This document shows, in pieces, positions 23,943 to 31,676 of a stretch of DNA of 32,144 nt (the first letter of the stretch is position 1; each line of letters opens with the position of its first letter). The position numbers and the translations under genes are program-made. The stretch is from Halodesulfovibrio sp. (GTDB lineage: Bacteria; Desulfobacterota; Desulfovibrionia; Desulfovibrionales; Desulfovibrionaceae): positions 1 through 32,144 of the forward strand of contig NZ_JADMLB010000072.1 of NCBI RefSeq assembly GCF_015482765.1, in the 5' to 3' direction. A model generated the notes under the pieces. The model was not told the DNA's origin, searched no databases, and saw only the letters and a list, made by a program, of their open reading frames with translations.

Positions 23943-24680
23943 CTAATCTAGCACAACAGAAAGTGTTTCTTTTTTTTGATTAGCAGACCAATTTGCGGGT
24001 AACTTTCCCTTCAAATCAAGTACAATGCGCACTCGATCGTCATGATGTCCAAGACGAACAGCCTTAACAACGGCATCTTGGGTCACCTGAGGCTTCGGTA
24101 ATTCCTCACTGAAACGCCCCACAATATCTACAACAAATCGATCAGGCTCTTTCAATCCAAAAATTTTATACGTGAAGGCATTCTTTGCACGTACCGTAAG
24201 CTCTTTTTTCTCATACGATACTGATGTGAGAGGGAAAAGTTCAGTTTTTTTCTTCAATTGCTGCTTGGAAGAAACAACACTTTTGGGCTGGCTTGGTTCT
24301 TTTTTTATTGAAACAGGTTGAGCAGGATTTTTTTTCGCAACTTCTGCAACCGTAACTGTTTTTTTGACTAAAACGAGATTACTTTCAGCTGCCGATTGAA
24401 CAGACTGCCCTTGAGCAGGATCATTCGGCTTCGTTCTGTTTTCAACAGAACGCGCTGACAATGAAACCCCTGTGTTGTCAGATTTTACCTCTGACACAGG
24501 CTGTTCCATAACAACTTTTTGCAACGCCTCTGACTCCAGAGAACTTCCGCTTCCTGACGCCTGTGAAGACATATTCTGAGAAAGCGAATAGGTATCCCGC
24601 ATTATCCATTTATTATAGCCAATAAGAACTGCCCCAACCACAAGAGCCAACAGAATCAACACAGAAATATTGCGGTTCAT
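23943..24680 (-). CDS. Membrane-anchored AMIN-domain protein
   Basis: The start is the ATG at 24680, with GAGGAGG 4 nt before it; this gives 245 residues. An N-terminal hydrophobic segment (about 5-25, ISVLILLALVVGAVLIGY) acts as a signal anchor. A long Ser/Gln/Lys/Pro-rich linker follows (about 30-145). The C-terminal 95 residues form an AMIN domain: LTSVSYEKKELTVRAK, FKKEPDRFVVDI-type strand (here GLKEPDRFVVDIVGRF), VKAVRLGHHDDRVRIVLDLKG, and a last strand LSVVLD. AMIN domains target periplasmic proteins to cell envelope sites such as peptidoglycan or secretin complexes. It is last in a leftward unit with two TPR proteins. Confidence 0.82.
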   Translation of the reverse strand: MNRNISVLILLALVVGAVLIGYNKWIMRDTYSLSQNMSSQASGSGSSLESEALQKVVMEQPVSEVKSDNTGVSLSARSVENRTKPNDPAQGQSVQSAAESNLVLVKKTVTVAEVAKKNPAQPVSIKKEPSQPKSVVSSKQQLKKKTELFPLTSVSYEKKELTVRAKNAFTYKIFGLKEPDRFVVDIVGRFSEELPKPQVTQDAVVKAVRLGHHDDRVRIVLDLKGKLPANWSANQKKETLSVVLD

Positions 24681-24706
24681 GTATCCTCCTCTCAGCAATT
24701 ACCAAC

Positions 24707-25513
24707 CTACTTTTGAGCCCGTCCCTCACTACGCACATATTCCAGAAAACGCTGCGCAGGTTTCAAATTTTCATTCAATGCTATAGCACGATTTAAGTAT
24801 CTGATCGTATTACCATAGTCACCCATATCATAATAGACCCGAGCGACATTAAACAGCGCATGGTCATCTTCAGGGCTCAACTCCACTACACGCAACTGAT
24901 GCTGCAGAGCCGCCGCAGGAAGCTTCTGTTTACGCAAATCAGAGCCAAACTCAGCAAATACATGCTTATGTTCCGGTATTACACCCTCTTTAGCATCCGC
25001 AAGCTTTGTTAACACTTTTAAGGCATTACGTCTGTCACCATTTTCTAAAGCAACAAGAGCCTCTTCAAAGCTGGCCTTCAAATTCTTTGCTACATTCTCA
25101 GGAGTTTTCTGCTCTCTGGCAAAGGCTTCAGCTTCTTCACGGGCAATATCGAGCGCTTCAGTTGAAGAAATAAGTTCAGGAGTAACATCAGCCCCATGCT
25201 TATCTTTCAAAATAAAAACATACGGCTCGTCTGGTAAAGAACGGGCTTCATGCTCAACAAGATGAGCATGTGCAAGAACTTGCGGCTGAAGTAGATAGTC
25301 CGGTTCTTTTATAAAACGATGAACAAAATCTTCTACTCTCAGACGATATTGCTTGCCCGAAATGGTGCGCTGCGAAGATAATGCCTGAATCATGACAGTA
25401 TCGTTATCAGTAAACCATACAAGCCAGTAACGCTTTTCCTGATCTTCCGATTTCTCAAAATCTTGTTCAGATTCAAGAGTGGAGTACACACCTTTATATT
25501 CTAAATGCAACAC
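24707..25513 (-). CDS. TPR protein, paralogue 2
   Basis: The 268-residue protein starts at a GTG (25513) with AGGAAG 6 nt upstream. The N-terminal domain of about 90 residues (YKGVYSTLES...KRYWLVWFTDNDTVMIQAL...GKQYRLRVEDFVHRF) is shared with the upstream paralogue and is not a family I can name. The C-terminal part has tetratricopeptide repeats (HQLRVVELSPEDDHALFNVARVYYDMGDYGNTIRYLNRAIALNENLKPAQ). No signal peptide is present, so it is cytoplasmic. The unit is TPR-TPR-AMIN. A scaffold or adaptor role is likely. Confidence 0.75.
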   Translation of the reverse strand: MLHLEYKGVYSTLESEQDFEKSEDQEKRYWLVWFTDNDTVMIQALSSQRTISGKQYRLRVEDFVHRFIKEPDYLLQPQVLAHAHLVEHEARSLPDEPYVFILKDKHGADVTPELISSTEALDIAREEAEAFAREQKTPENVAKNLKASFEEALVALENGDRRNALKVLTKLADAKEGVIPEHKHVFAEFGSDLRKQKLPAAALQHQLRVVELSPEDDHALFNVARVYYDMGDYGNTIRYLNRAIALNENLKPAQRFLEYVRSEGRAQK

Positions 25514-25550
25514 AACGCACTTCCTAATGACGTTCGAATTCCTACGGGTA

Positions 25551-26270
25551 TTACCTATTGTTACTTAGTGCCTGTAAAAATTTTTGTGCAGGCATCAACT
25601 GCGGATTTGCAACTAACGCACGGTGCAGCCATCTCTTACAATCGGACATTTTCCGTAAATCATAATACACACGGGCAATGTTATAGCACAGATGATCATC
25701 ATTAGGAGAAAGTTCAGCGGCTTTCAAGTAATGTTTCAGTGCAATTTCCGGTTCCTGCTCTTTACGAAGCCTTTTACCAAAGTCATTAAACAAATGTTTA
25801 TGCTTTGGCTTCCACGGTACGTCCTTCTCAGGAACAGCCAACAGTATGCGCCTGCCCTGCTTCAAATATCCACCGCGCAACATTGTCATGCCTTTATCAA
25901 AATTTTTTACAGCTTCCTCTTCAGCACGTTTAAGTCCACTACTCTTCGCTCTGTGTGTAGGAACTCTAGCCAAGAGTGCGTCTGTCTGGGATGTACTCTG
26001 TAACTCCAGTTCAGATCCGGAGCCCACATTTTTAGAAGTAACATCAGCCGCTAACAAACCCGGCTCAAAAACATATTCCTGTTCGAACTCTTCCAGTTCA
26101 ACACGCCTCTTGTCACCAATCGGCGTCAAGTTGCTTGTAAGAAGCTGAACTTCCACACAGCCGTCAGCTCCTTGGCATGCATACCAATACCTCTTCGAAA
26201 TACTCTTTCGCCTTGTCGCACCCGATCCAATCCAAAGATTGGACGACGTGTGATACACACCTTCTGTCAT
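25551..26270 (-). CDS. TPR protein, paralogue 1
   Basis: The 239-residue protein shares the layout of its downstream neighbour: an N-terminal region (GVYHTSSNLWIGSG...KRYWYACQGADGCVEVQLL...DKRRVELEEFEQEYVFEPG) and C-terminal tetratricopeptide repeats (LKHYLKAAELSPNDDHLCYNIARVYYDLRKMSDCKRWLHRALVANPQLMPAQKFLQ). The match in S-P-x-D-D-H-x-x-x-N-x-A-R-V-Y-Y-D shows the pair arose by duplication. The start ATG at 26270 has GGGG upstream. It is the first gene of the leftward unit and divergent from hypA. Confidence 0.75.
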   Translation of the reverse strand: MTEGVYHTSSNLWIGSGATRRKSISKRYWYACQGADGCVEVQLLTSNLTPIGDKRRVELEEFEQEYVFEPGLLAADVTSKNVGSGSELELQSTSQTDALLARVPTHRAKSSGLKRAEEEAVKNFDKGMTMLRGGYLKQGRRILLAVPEKDVPWKPKHKHLFNDFGKRLRKEQEPEIALKHYLKAAELSPNDDHLCYNIARVYYDLRKMSDCKRWLHRALVANPQLMPAQKFLQALSNNR

Positions 26271-26411
26271 CTACTGCCCCCAATATATGCACGTATAATA
26301 TAACTCACCCCTATCATACCCCTTTTATCTTGAAAACAGCATGTTAGGACTTCAAACTAGTATTTTAAAAACATTGTGGACGGTTAATATCTTTTCCTTT
26401 ACGTTTCTGTC

Positions 26412-26765
26412 ATGCATGAAATGGCAATAGCAGCAAGTCTTATTGATATCGTCAAGGAAGAGATGGCAAAGCATAATGCCTCTAAATTGCTTATGGTTCG
26501 CGTCTGCTACGGTAAGCTGACAAACGTTGTGCCGGATGCACTTTCGTTTGCTTTTGAAGTACAGACCAAACAAAGCCCTTTAGAAGACGCTGAGCTGGAA
26601 CTTAAAGAAATTCCTGTCACTGTTACTTGCGGTGAATGCTCTACGGAGTTTACGCCGGAAGGAACGGATCTTTTCTATATGCCGTGTCCTTCATGCGAGA
26701 ACCTTTTTGGTCATACAGTGCTTACAGGAAAAGAACTTTACGTAGATCATCTTGAAGCGGAGTAA
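26412..26765 (+). CDS. hypA: Hydrogenase nickel-insertion protein HypA
   Basis: The 117-residue protein delivers nickel to [NiFe]-hydrogenase together with HypB. It begins MHEMAIAASLI, with His2 as the nickel ligand, and has the zinc site TCGECSTEF...MPCPSCEN (two CxxC pairs). VRVCYGKLTNVVPDALSFAFEV is the family core. No strong ribosome binding site is visible before the ATG. It is followed 9 nt later by hypB. Confidence 0.95.
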   Translation: MHEMAIAASLIDIVKEEMAKHNASKLLMVRVCYGKLTNVVPDALSFAFEVQTKQSPLEDAELELKEIPVTVTCGECSTEFTPEGTDLFYMPCPSCENLFGHTVLTGKELYVDHLEAE

Positions 26766-26774
26766 ATAATTCCC

Positions 26775-27431
26775 ATGGAAATCCCAGTAGTACGCAACAT
26801 ACTTGAAGCGAACGACAAAATAGCAGTAAATTTGAAAGAACTTTTTGCTAAACATGGCATTCTTGTTCTGAACCTTATCAGCTCTCCGGGCGCAGGCAAG
26901 ACATCCATTCTTGAACGCACCCTCACAGACCTCAAAAACGAGTTCACTATGGCTGTTATCGAAGGTGACTGCCAGACTGATAACGATGCACGCAGAGTTG
27001 CGGAAACTGGAGCAAAAGCTGTTCAGATTAACACTGACGGCGGCTGCCACCTTGATAGCAACATGATTACAGCTGCGCTTGCAAACTTTGATCTGGATGA
27101 AATTGACATCCTGTTTATCGAAAACGTAGGTAACCTTGTTTGCCCTGTTGAATTTGACTGCGGTGAAGACTTTAAAGTAGCGCTGCTTAGCGTACCAGAA
27201 GGTGACGACAAGCCGGAAAAATACCCAGCCTTGTTTGAAAAATCTTCCGCGATGATCCTGAACAAATGCGACCTGCTTCCATACGTTCAGTTTGATGTTG
27301 AACGTGCTACAAAGTTTGCAACCCAGCTGAACAAAGATATGCCAGTATTCCAGACTTCCTGCACCACAAGTGACGGGTTGGATGAATGGTATGAATGGCT
27401 GCGCAAAACACACGCTGCTAAACAAAAGTAA
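26775..27431 (+). CDS. hypB: Hydrogenase maturation GTPase HypB
   Basis: The 218-residue GTPase drives nickel insertion. The P-loop SSPGAGKT is at 36-43, followed by VIEGDCQTDNDARRV, the metal-site INTDGGCHLD, FIENVGNLVCPVEFDCGE and the base-specific NKCDLLPY. There is no N-terminal His-rich nickel-storage stretch, so this is the short form. It forms an operon with hypA and ends at a strong terminator 33 nt later. Confidence 0.95.
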   Translation: MEIPVVRNILEANDKIAVNLKELFAKHGILVLNLISSPGAGKTSILERTLTDLKNEFTMAVIEGDCQTDNDARRVAETGAKAVQINTDGGCHLDSNMITAALANFDLDEIDILFIENVGNLVCPVEFDCGEDFKVALLSVPEGDDKPEKYPALFEKSSAMILNKCDLLPYVQFDVERATKFATQLNKDMPVFQTSCTTSDGLDEWYEWLRKTHAAKQK

Positions 27432-27463
27432 CAGCTACTGTCTTACTGATTATTTGTACATCC

Positions 27464-27489
27464 GCCCCCGAATTTCGGGGGCTTTTTTT
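27464..27489 (+). terminator. Terminator after hypAB
   Basis: A GC-rich stem GCCCCCG/CGGGGGC (27464-27470 with 27476-27482) with a 5-nt loop is followed by seven T residues. Confidence 0.92.
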
Positions 27490-27679
27490 CAGCAAATTTT
27501 CCAGCTATAGATAGCTCTCGGTTATTCAAAGACATAAAAATGCATAACTGCCTCTGGACAACCCTCAAGTTAGTGACTACTGACTTTATACTTAGATTTC
27601 ATACAGCCTGCCTCACGTACCGCCGCACTGGACAGTCTGTTTTTTACAACGCGGCATATTCTACTGTTTGGAGACCATC

Positions 27680-28915
27680 ATGAGTACTGACTGCAGCAGT
27701 GGTAACTGTTCTTCCGGTTCCTGCGGCGGAGCACCTACTGAATTAGATGCTGGCGAAGCACGGATGAAACGTACCATCAGCCGTATTAAACATAAAATTG
27801 TTGTTATGTCCGGCAAAGGCGGCGTTGGTAAAAGTACTGTAGCTACCAACATTGCTATCGGTCTTTCCCTTGCTGGAAAGAAAGTCGGCCTTCTCGACGT
27901 TGATGTTCACGGCCCAAGTGTTCCACGCTTGTTAAGCATGCGTGATTCAAAAGTACATATTGAAGAATCTTTCATTGAGCCTGTGGCATGGAGCCAAAAT
28001 CTCTCCGTTATGTCTCTCGGCTTCCTTCTTCCAAACTCATACCAGCCGGTAGTGTGGCGTGGTCCTGTAAAAATGGGCTTCATCAAACAGCTGCTCTCTG
28101 ATGTTGTGTGGGGCGACCTTGATTACATGGTCGTAGACTGCCCTCCGGGAACCGGTGATGAACCACTCTCTGTTATGCAACTGCTTGGCAACGACGCACA
28201 GGCTGTTATTGTAACAACACCACAAGGCGTTGCTATTGACGACGTTCGCCGCTCTGTTACCTTTGTAGGCGACGTAGGCAATCAGGTTCTTGGTATCGTT
28301 GAAAACATGAGCGGTATCGTCTGCTCACAGTGCGGTAACGTTGAAAACATCTTTGGTAAGGGCGGCGGTAAAGACCTTGCTAAAGAAGTCGGCGTACGAT
28401 TCCTTGGCGACATCCCGCTTGATCCGGAAGTTGTTCGCTCTGGTGATGAAGGCTACGCATTCCTTTCTGTAAAGCAGGATTCCCCTACTGCACAGTGCAT
28501 TCAGAAAATTATTAAGCCTATTCTGGCTCTTGATGATGACGCTGCACCGTCAACAAAACTGCATCCTGTGCTCCCACCGCATAAAGGCACTATCAAAATT
28601 GCCTTACCGGTAACTAAAGGAACCTTGTCTCCTTCTATGCACCTTGCTGAACAATACGTTATTGCCGTTGCGGATGCTGAAACAAAGAAAATTGTTTCTA
28701 CAGAAACAGTAGACGCGCCTGCATATGAAGCCAAAGGCGCTGCATCTTTCCTTGAAAGACTTGAAGCTGGGTATGTTTTAGCTAAAGACGTACCTGAAGA
28801 TGCCTGCACTGCGCTTAAGGATAAACACATTACCCTCATTAAAGGTATTACTGTTAATGCTCCTGTTGCAGTTGCTACAGACTTCATTGAAGGAAAACTG
28901 CTCGCAGCAAGTTAA
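27680..28915 (+). CDS. Mrp/NBP35-type Fe-S carrier ATPase fused to a NifX-like domain
   Basis: The 411-residue protein starts at the ATG at 27680 (TTGGAGA 5 nt upstream; an earlier TTG overlaps that site). A Cys-rich N-terminus (Cys5, 10, 15) is followed by the deviant P-loop GKGGVGKST (45-53) and DVDVHGPS. The family CxxC is CSQC (215, 218), which binds a bridging Fe-S cluster. From about residue 305 a second domain begins (IKIALPVTKGTLSPSMHLAEQYVIAVAD...DAPAYEAKGAASFLERLEAGYVL), resembling NifX/NafY/MTH1175 cofactor-carrying domains. Such proteins ferry Fe-S or Fe-Mo-type clusters. It stands alone 250 bp after hypAB. Confidence 0.88.
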   Translation: MSTDCSSGNCSSGSCGGAPTELDAGEARMKRTISRIKHKIVVMSGKGGVGKSTVATNIAIGLSLAGKKVGLLDVDVHGPSVPRLLSMRDSKVHIEESFIEPVAWSQNLSVMSLGFLLPNSYQPVVWRGPVKMGFIKQLLSDVVWGDLDYMVVDCPPGTGDEPLSVMQLLGNDAQAVIVTTPQGVAIDDVRRSVTFVGDVGNQVLGIVENMSGIVCSQCGNVENIFGKGGGKDLAKEVGVRFLGDIPLDPEVVRSGDEGYAFLSVKQDSPTAQCIQKIIKPILALDDDAAPSTKLHPVLPPHKGTIKIALPVTKGTLSPSMHLAEQYVIAVADAETKKIVSTETVDAPAYEAKGAASFLERLEAGYVLAKDVPEDACTALKDKHITLIKGITVNAPVAVATDFIEGKLLAAS

Positions 28916-28943
28916 CATACTATTATCATAATATCTTTACTAT

Positions 28944-28985
28944 AAAGCAACTCCTTTTTTACAGAGAAAGGAGTTGCTTTTCTTT
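28944..28985 (+). terminator. Terminator after the Mrp-NifX gene
   Basis: A perfect 14-bp stem AAAGCAACTCCTTT/AAAGGAGTTGCTTT (28944-28957 with 28967-28980) is followed by TCTTTT. Confidence 0.88.
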
Positions 28986-29080
28986 TACCCTGCTGGCATA
29001 GCAAACAAAATTTACATTTCAAAAGATAACTACACAAAACTTCACGTTATTATTTTTCAATAACACGGAGACAGGCAACA

Positions 29081-30634
29081 ATGTTTGCATTTGACAAAAA
29101 GTACCTTGCAGCTGCATTTGCTGCTGCATTTGCTGCTCTCATGCTTCCTGACCTAATGAGACTGCCTGCCGCTTATGCTATCGCGTCTGCTATCTATCTT
29201 TTCCTTTTTAACTTCTGCATCATGTATGCAGCGTGTCAGCTACCTAAAATCACCTGCTATCTGGTACCGCCAATCTTTTTTGTCAGCTCCATTGCTGCAT
29301 ACTTTCATGGCGTCTATCGAATTAAGATCGATAGAGAGCTCATTTTCCTCTTGCTCGAAACAAACACAGGTGAAGCCAGTGCATTTGTAACCCCAAAGGT
29401 CGTACTCTTTGGCTGTTCTGCACTTGCAACTTCCCTGCTCTTTGGCCTTCTGCTCAAAAGAGCTAAAGGAAAATTTCAGCTAAAACCGCTGGCGTTAGCA
29501 CTATTATTAGTCGTCCCAACAACTATTCTGCTTGGTAAATTTAAAAAGACCCCTGTGGTACAACTGGTTCGCCCAGCTGTCGCAACAAAATACGTTTTTC
29601 CGTACAGCGTATTCAACGGCACAGGACAATTTGTCGAACAATATATCAAAAACGTCATCAAAGGGCTTCCCGAAGATTCAGGAAAAATTAACTCTTTTGC
29701 AATTCAAGAAAAAGAACCACTTAAAATTATCGCAATAATCGGCGAGTCCGCTCGAGCTGATCGTTTTCAAATAAACGGCTATCATCGCGAAACAAGCCCC
29801 CTGCTCAACAAAGAAAAAAATCTTGTTAACTACGGTTCAATCAAATCCTTCTCTGCGTATACACGATTGTCTGTTCCGGCAATGATCACTCCGGCAACAT
29901 TGGCAAAACCAGAAACAACAATGACATCATTTCTTGGCTTGTTTAAAAAACATGGTTTTAAAACTACATGGTTGTCTGCCAATGATCGACTGGACAGTCA
30001 TGACACACCTACAACCAATGCCATTGGTAACATCGACCAAAAAATCTTTAGGCATAAATTCTGCCGTGTCGCATACAACAGATTTTATGATTCAATGCTG
30101 ATTGCCCCACTGAAAGACGTTCTTAAGTCGACCACTGGCAGTCAGGCGATTGCTGTCCATACACGTGGCAGTCATGCAAGTTACAGTGCACGATATACGA
30201 AAGAATTTGCCAAGTTCACACCAGATTCCTACGGCGAAGATATGGAACTTGAACCACTGAATAATGCGTATGACAACAGCATCCTAGCGACTGACGCTTT
30301 TATTGTTTCTGTCATTGACTTAGTACGAGATCAAAATGCAGTGGTTATCTACAGTTCAGACCACGGTGAATCCTTAGGAGAAGATGGCCGCTTTGCGCAT
30401 GGCAACCCGGCTATTAAAGAGCAACGAGAAGTACCTTTCTTCATCTGGTATTCTGACAAATACGCTGAGCTCCATCCTGACATTGTGGCAGCATTAAGAC
30501 AAAAACAAGGCGAACGTCTCTCTCACGATGTATTCTTCCCATGGACTGTAAACCTTGGCGGTATTATGCTTCCCAAAAGCAACCAGCCGGTTCTGCTTTC
30601 TGCAGAGCAGTACCATGCTCAAAAAATGCAGTAG
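29081..30634 (+). CDS. EptA-like phosphoethanolamine transferase
   Basis: The 517-residue membrane enzyme transfers phosphoethanolamine, probably to lipid A or core sugars. Five hydrophobic segments fill residues 1-160, then a periplasmic alkaline-phosphatase-fold domain follows. Its marks are IGESARADRFQINGYHRETSP (the family's first metal ligand), SAYTRLSVPAMI with the likely nucleophile threonine, HTRGSHASYSARY, NAYDNSILATD, and SDHGESLGEDGRFAHGNP. The order and spacing match EptA/Cpt. Unlike many EptA proteins, the catalytic domain has almost no cysteine, so the usual disulfides are missing. GGAGACAGG precedes the ATG. It is a single gene with its own terminator. Confidence 0.88.
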   Translation: MFAFDKKYLAAAFAAAFAALMLPDLMRLPAAYAIASAIYLFLFNFCIMYAACQLPKITCYLVPPIFFVSSIAAYFHGVYRIKIDRELIFLLLETNTGEASAFVTPKVVLFGCSALATSLLFGLLLKRAKGKFQLKPLALALLLVVPTTILLGKFKKTPVVQLVRPAVATKYVFPYSVFNGTGQFVEQYIKNVIKGLPEDSGKINSFAIQEKEPLKIIAIIGESARADRFQINGYHRETSPLLNKEKNLVNYGSIKSFSAYTRLSVPAMITPATLAKPETTMTSFLGLFKKHGFKTTWLSANDRLDSHDTPTTNAIGNIDQKIFRHKFCRVAYNRFYDSMLIAPLKDVLKSTTGSQAIAVHTRGSHASYSARYTKEFAKFTPDSYGEDMELEPLNNAYDNSILATDAFIVSVIDLVRDQNAVVIYSSDHGESLGEDGRFAHGNPAIKEQREVPFFIWYSDKYAELHPDIVAALRQKQGERLSHDVFFPWTVNLGGIMLPKSNQPVLLSAEQYHAQKMQ

Positions 30635-30744
30635 AGAATTATCGCACACAGCCCACACAATCAGAACATTCGGCCTTAACAGTAACAATTCATTACACAC
30701 GAAAATTACAAATTCTTTAACGTAACATTACAAAACAATTCATA

Positions 30745-30792
30745 GATCAAAAAAAAGGCGAAGCTGAAAACAGCTTCGCCTTTTTTTTGATC
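30745..30792. terminator. Bidirectional terminator between eptA-like and ubiA-like genes
   Basis: A perfect 10-bp GC-rich stem GGCGAAGCTG/CAGCTTCGCC (30757-30766 with 30771-30780) with AAAA loop, flanked by eight A and eight T, and GATC on each side. It ends both convergent units. Confidence 0.95.
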
Positions 30793-30806
30793 TATTCAGA
30801 AAAGAG

Positions 30807-31676
30807 CTACACAAAAATACCAGCAAGAGCACCAGCAAACACCATTACAGAAATAAAGCCGTTCATGGTGAAAAATGCCATATTTACACGGCTCATATCG
30901 TCCGCGCTAATAATTGTATGCTCCCAATACAAAATAGCGGAAACAACAGCCCACACAGCAAAGTACGGCCATGAAAGCCCTGCAGCCCAACCGCCCATAA
31001 GGAACATAATAGAAGTAACAACATGGCAAAAAGAAGAGATGACTAATGCTGATTCAATACCAAAATGAGCAGGTACAGAGTTCAGCCCCACAGAGCGGTC
31101 ATAGTCTGCATCCTGACAGGAGTAAATAATATCGAACCCTGCAACCCAGAACAAAATGCCCCATGCGAAAAGCACTGCAGACACTGTAAACTGCGGGTCG
31201 ACACTAATCCAGCCAGCTAATGGAGACAATGCCAACACAGCTCCAAGCCAGAAATGACAAAGCCATGTAAACCGCTTGAGCAGACTGTAGAACGCTGCAA
31301 CAAACAACGCCACAGGAGCCAGCTTAAAGCTAAGATCGTTAATAAAGAAACAAGCTGCAACAAAAATAGCAGCCATGATTGCAATAAAGGCCCATGTCTG
31401 CGCCGGAGAAATCTCCCCTGTTACCAATGGGCGCTGCTGAGTGCGCGGATTTTTAGCATCAAAAGGTAAATCAATAACTCTGTTAAACGCCATTGCGACT
31501 GAGCGAATAGCAACCATTGCGACTGTAAGCAGTAAAAACGGTTTAATAGAAGGAAGTCCACCAGCCGCGATAAACTGCCCGAGATATGCGAACGGAAGCG
31601 CAAACACAGAGTGTTCTATCTTAATCATTCGGCAGACTGCGCCAAATTTATTCAAAAGAGTTGAAGCCGAACTCAT
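30807..31676 (-). CDS. UbiA-type prenyltransferase, probably menaquinone MqnP-like
   Basis: The 289-residue membrane protein has about eight to nine helices and the two aspartate motifs that bind prenyl diphosphate through Mg2+: NRVIDLPFD (Asn65, Asp69, Asp73) and DIIYSCQDADYDRSVGL. It should attach a polyprenyl chain to an aromatic acid. With the UbiD-family gene at 16844 it makes a pair that fits the last steps of the futalosine menaquinone pathway. The ATG at 31676 overlaps the stop of the HD-GYP gene by 4 nt (ATGA), so it is translated after that gene. Confidence 0.88.
   Translation of the reverse strand: MSSASTLLNKFGAVCRMIKIEHSVFALPFAYLGQFIAAGGLPSIKPFLLLTVAMVAIRSVAMAFNRVIDLPFDAKNPRTQQRPLVTGEISPAQTWAFIAIMAAIFVAACFFINDLSFKLAPVALFVAAFYSLLKRFTWLCHFWLGAVLALSPLAGWISVDPQFTVSAVLFAWGILFWVAGFDIIYSCQDADYDRSVGLNSVPAHFGIESALVISSFCHVVTSIMFLMGGWAAGLSWPYFAVWAVVSAILYWEHTIISADDMSRVNMAFFTMNGFISVMVFAGALAGIFV

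Noticed and set aside
26691-27425. 244-codon minus-strand frame across hypB
   Set aside because: Antisense shadow of hypB; no ribosome binding site or family features.
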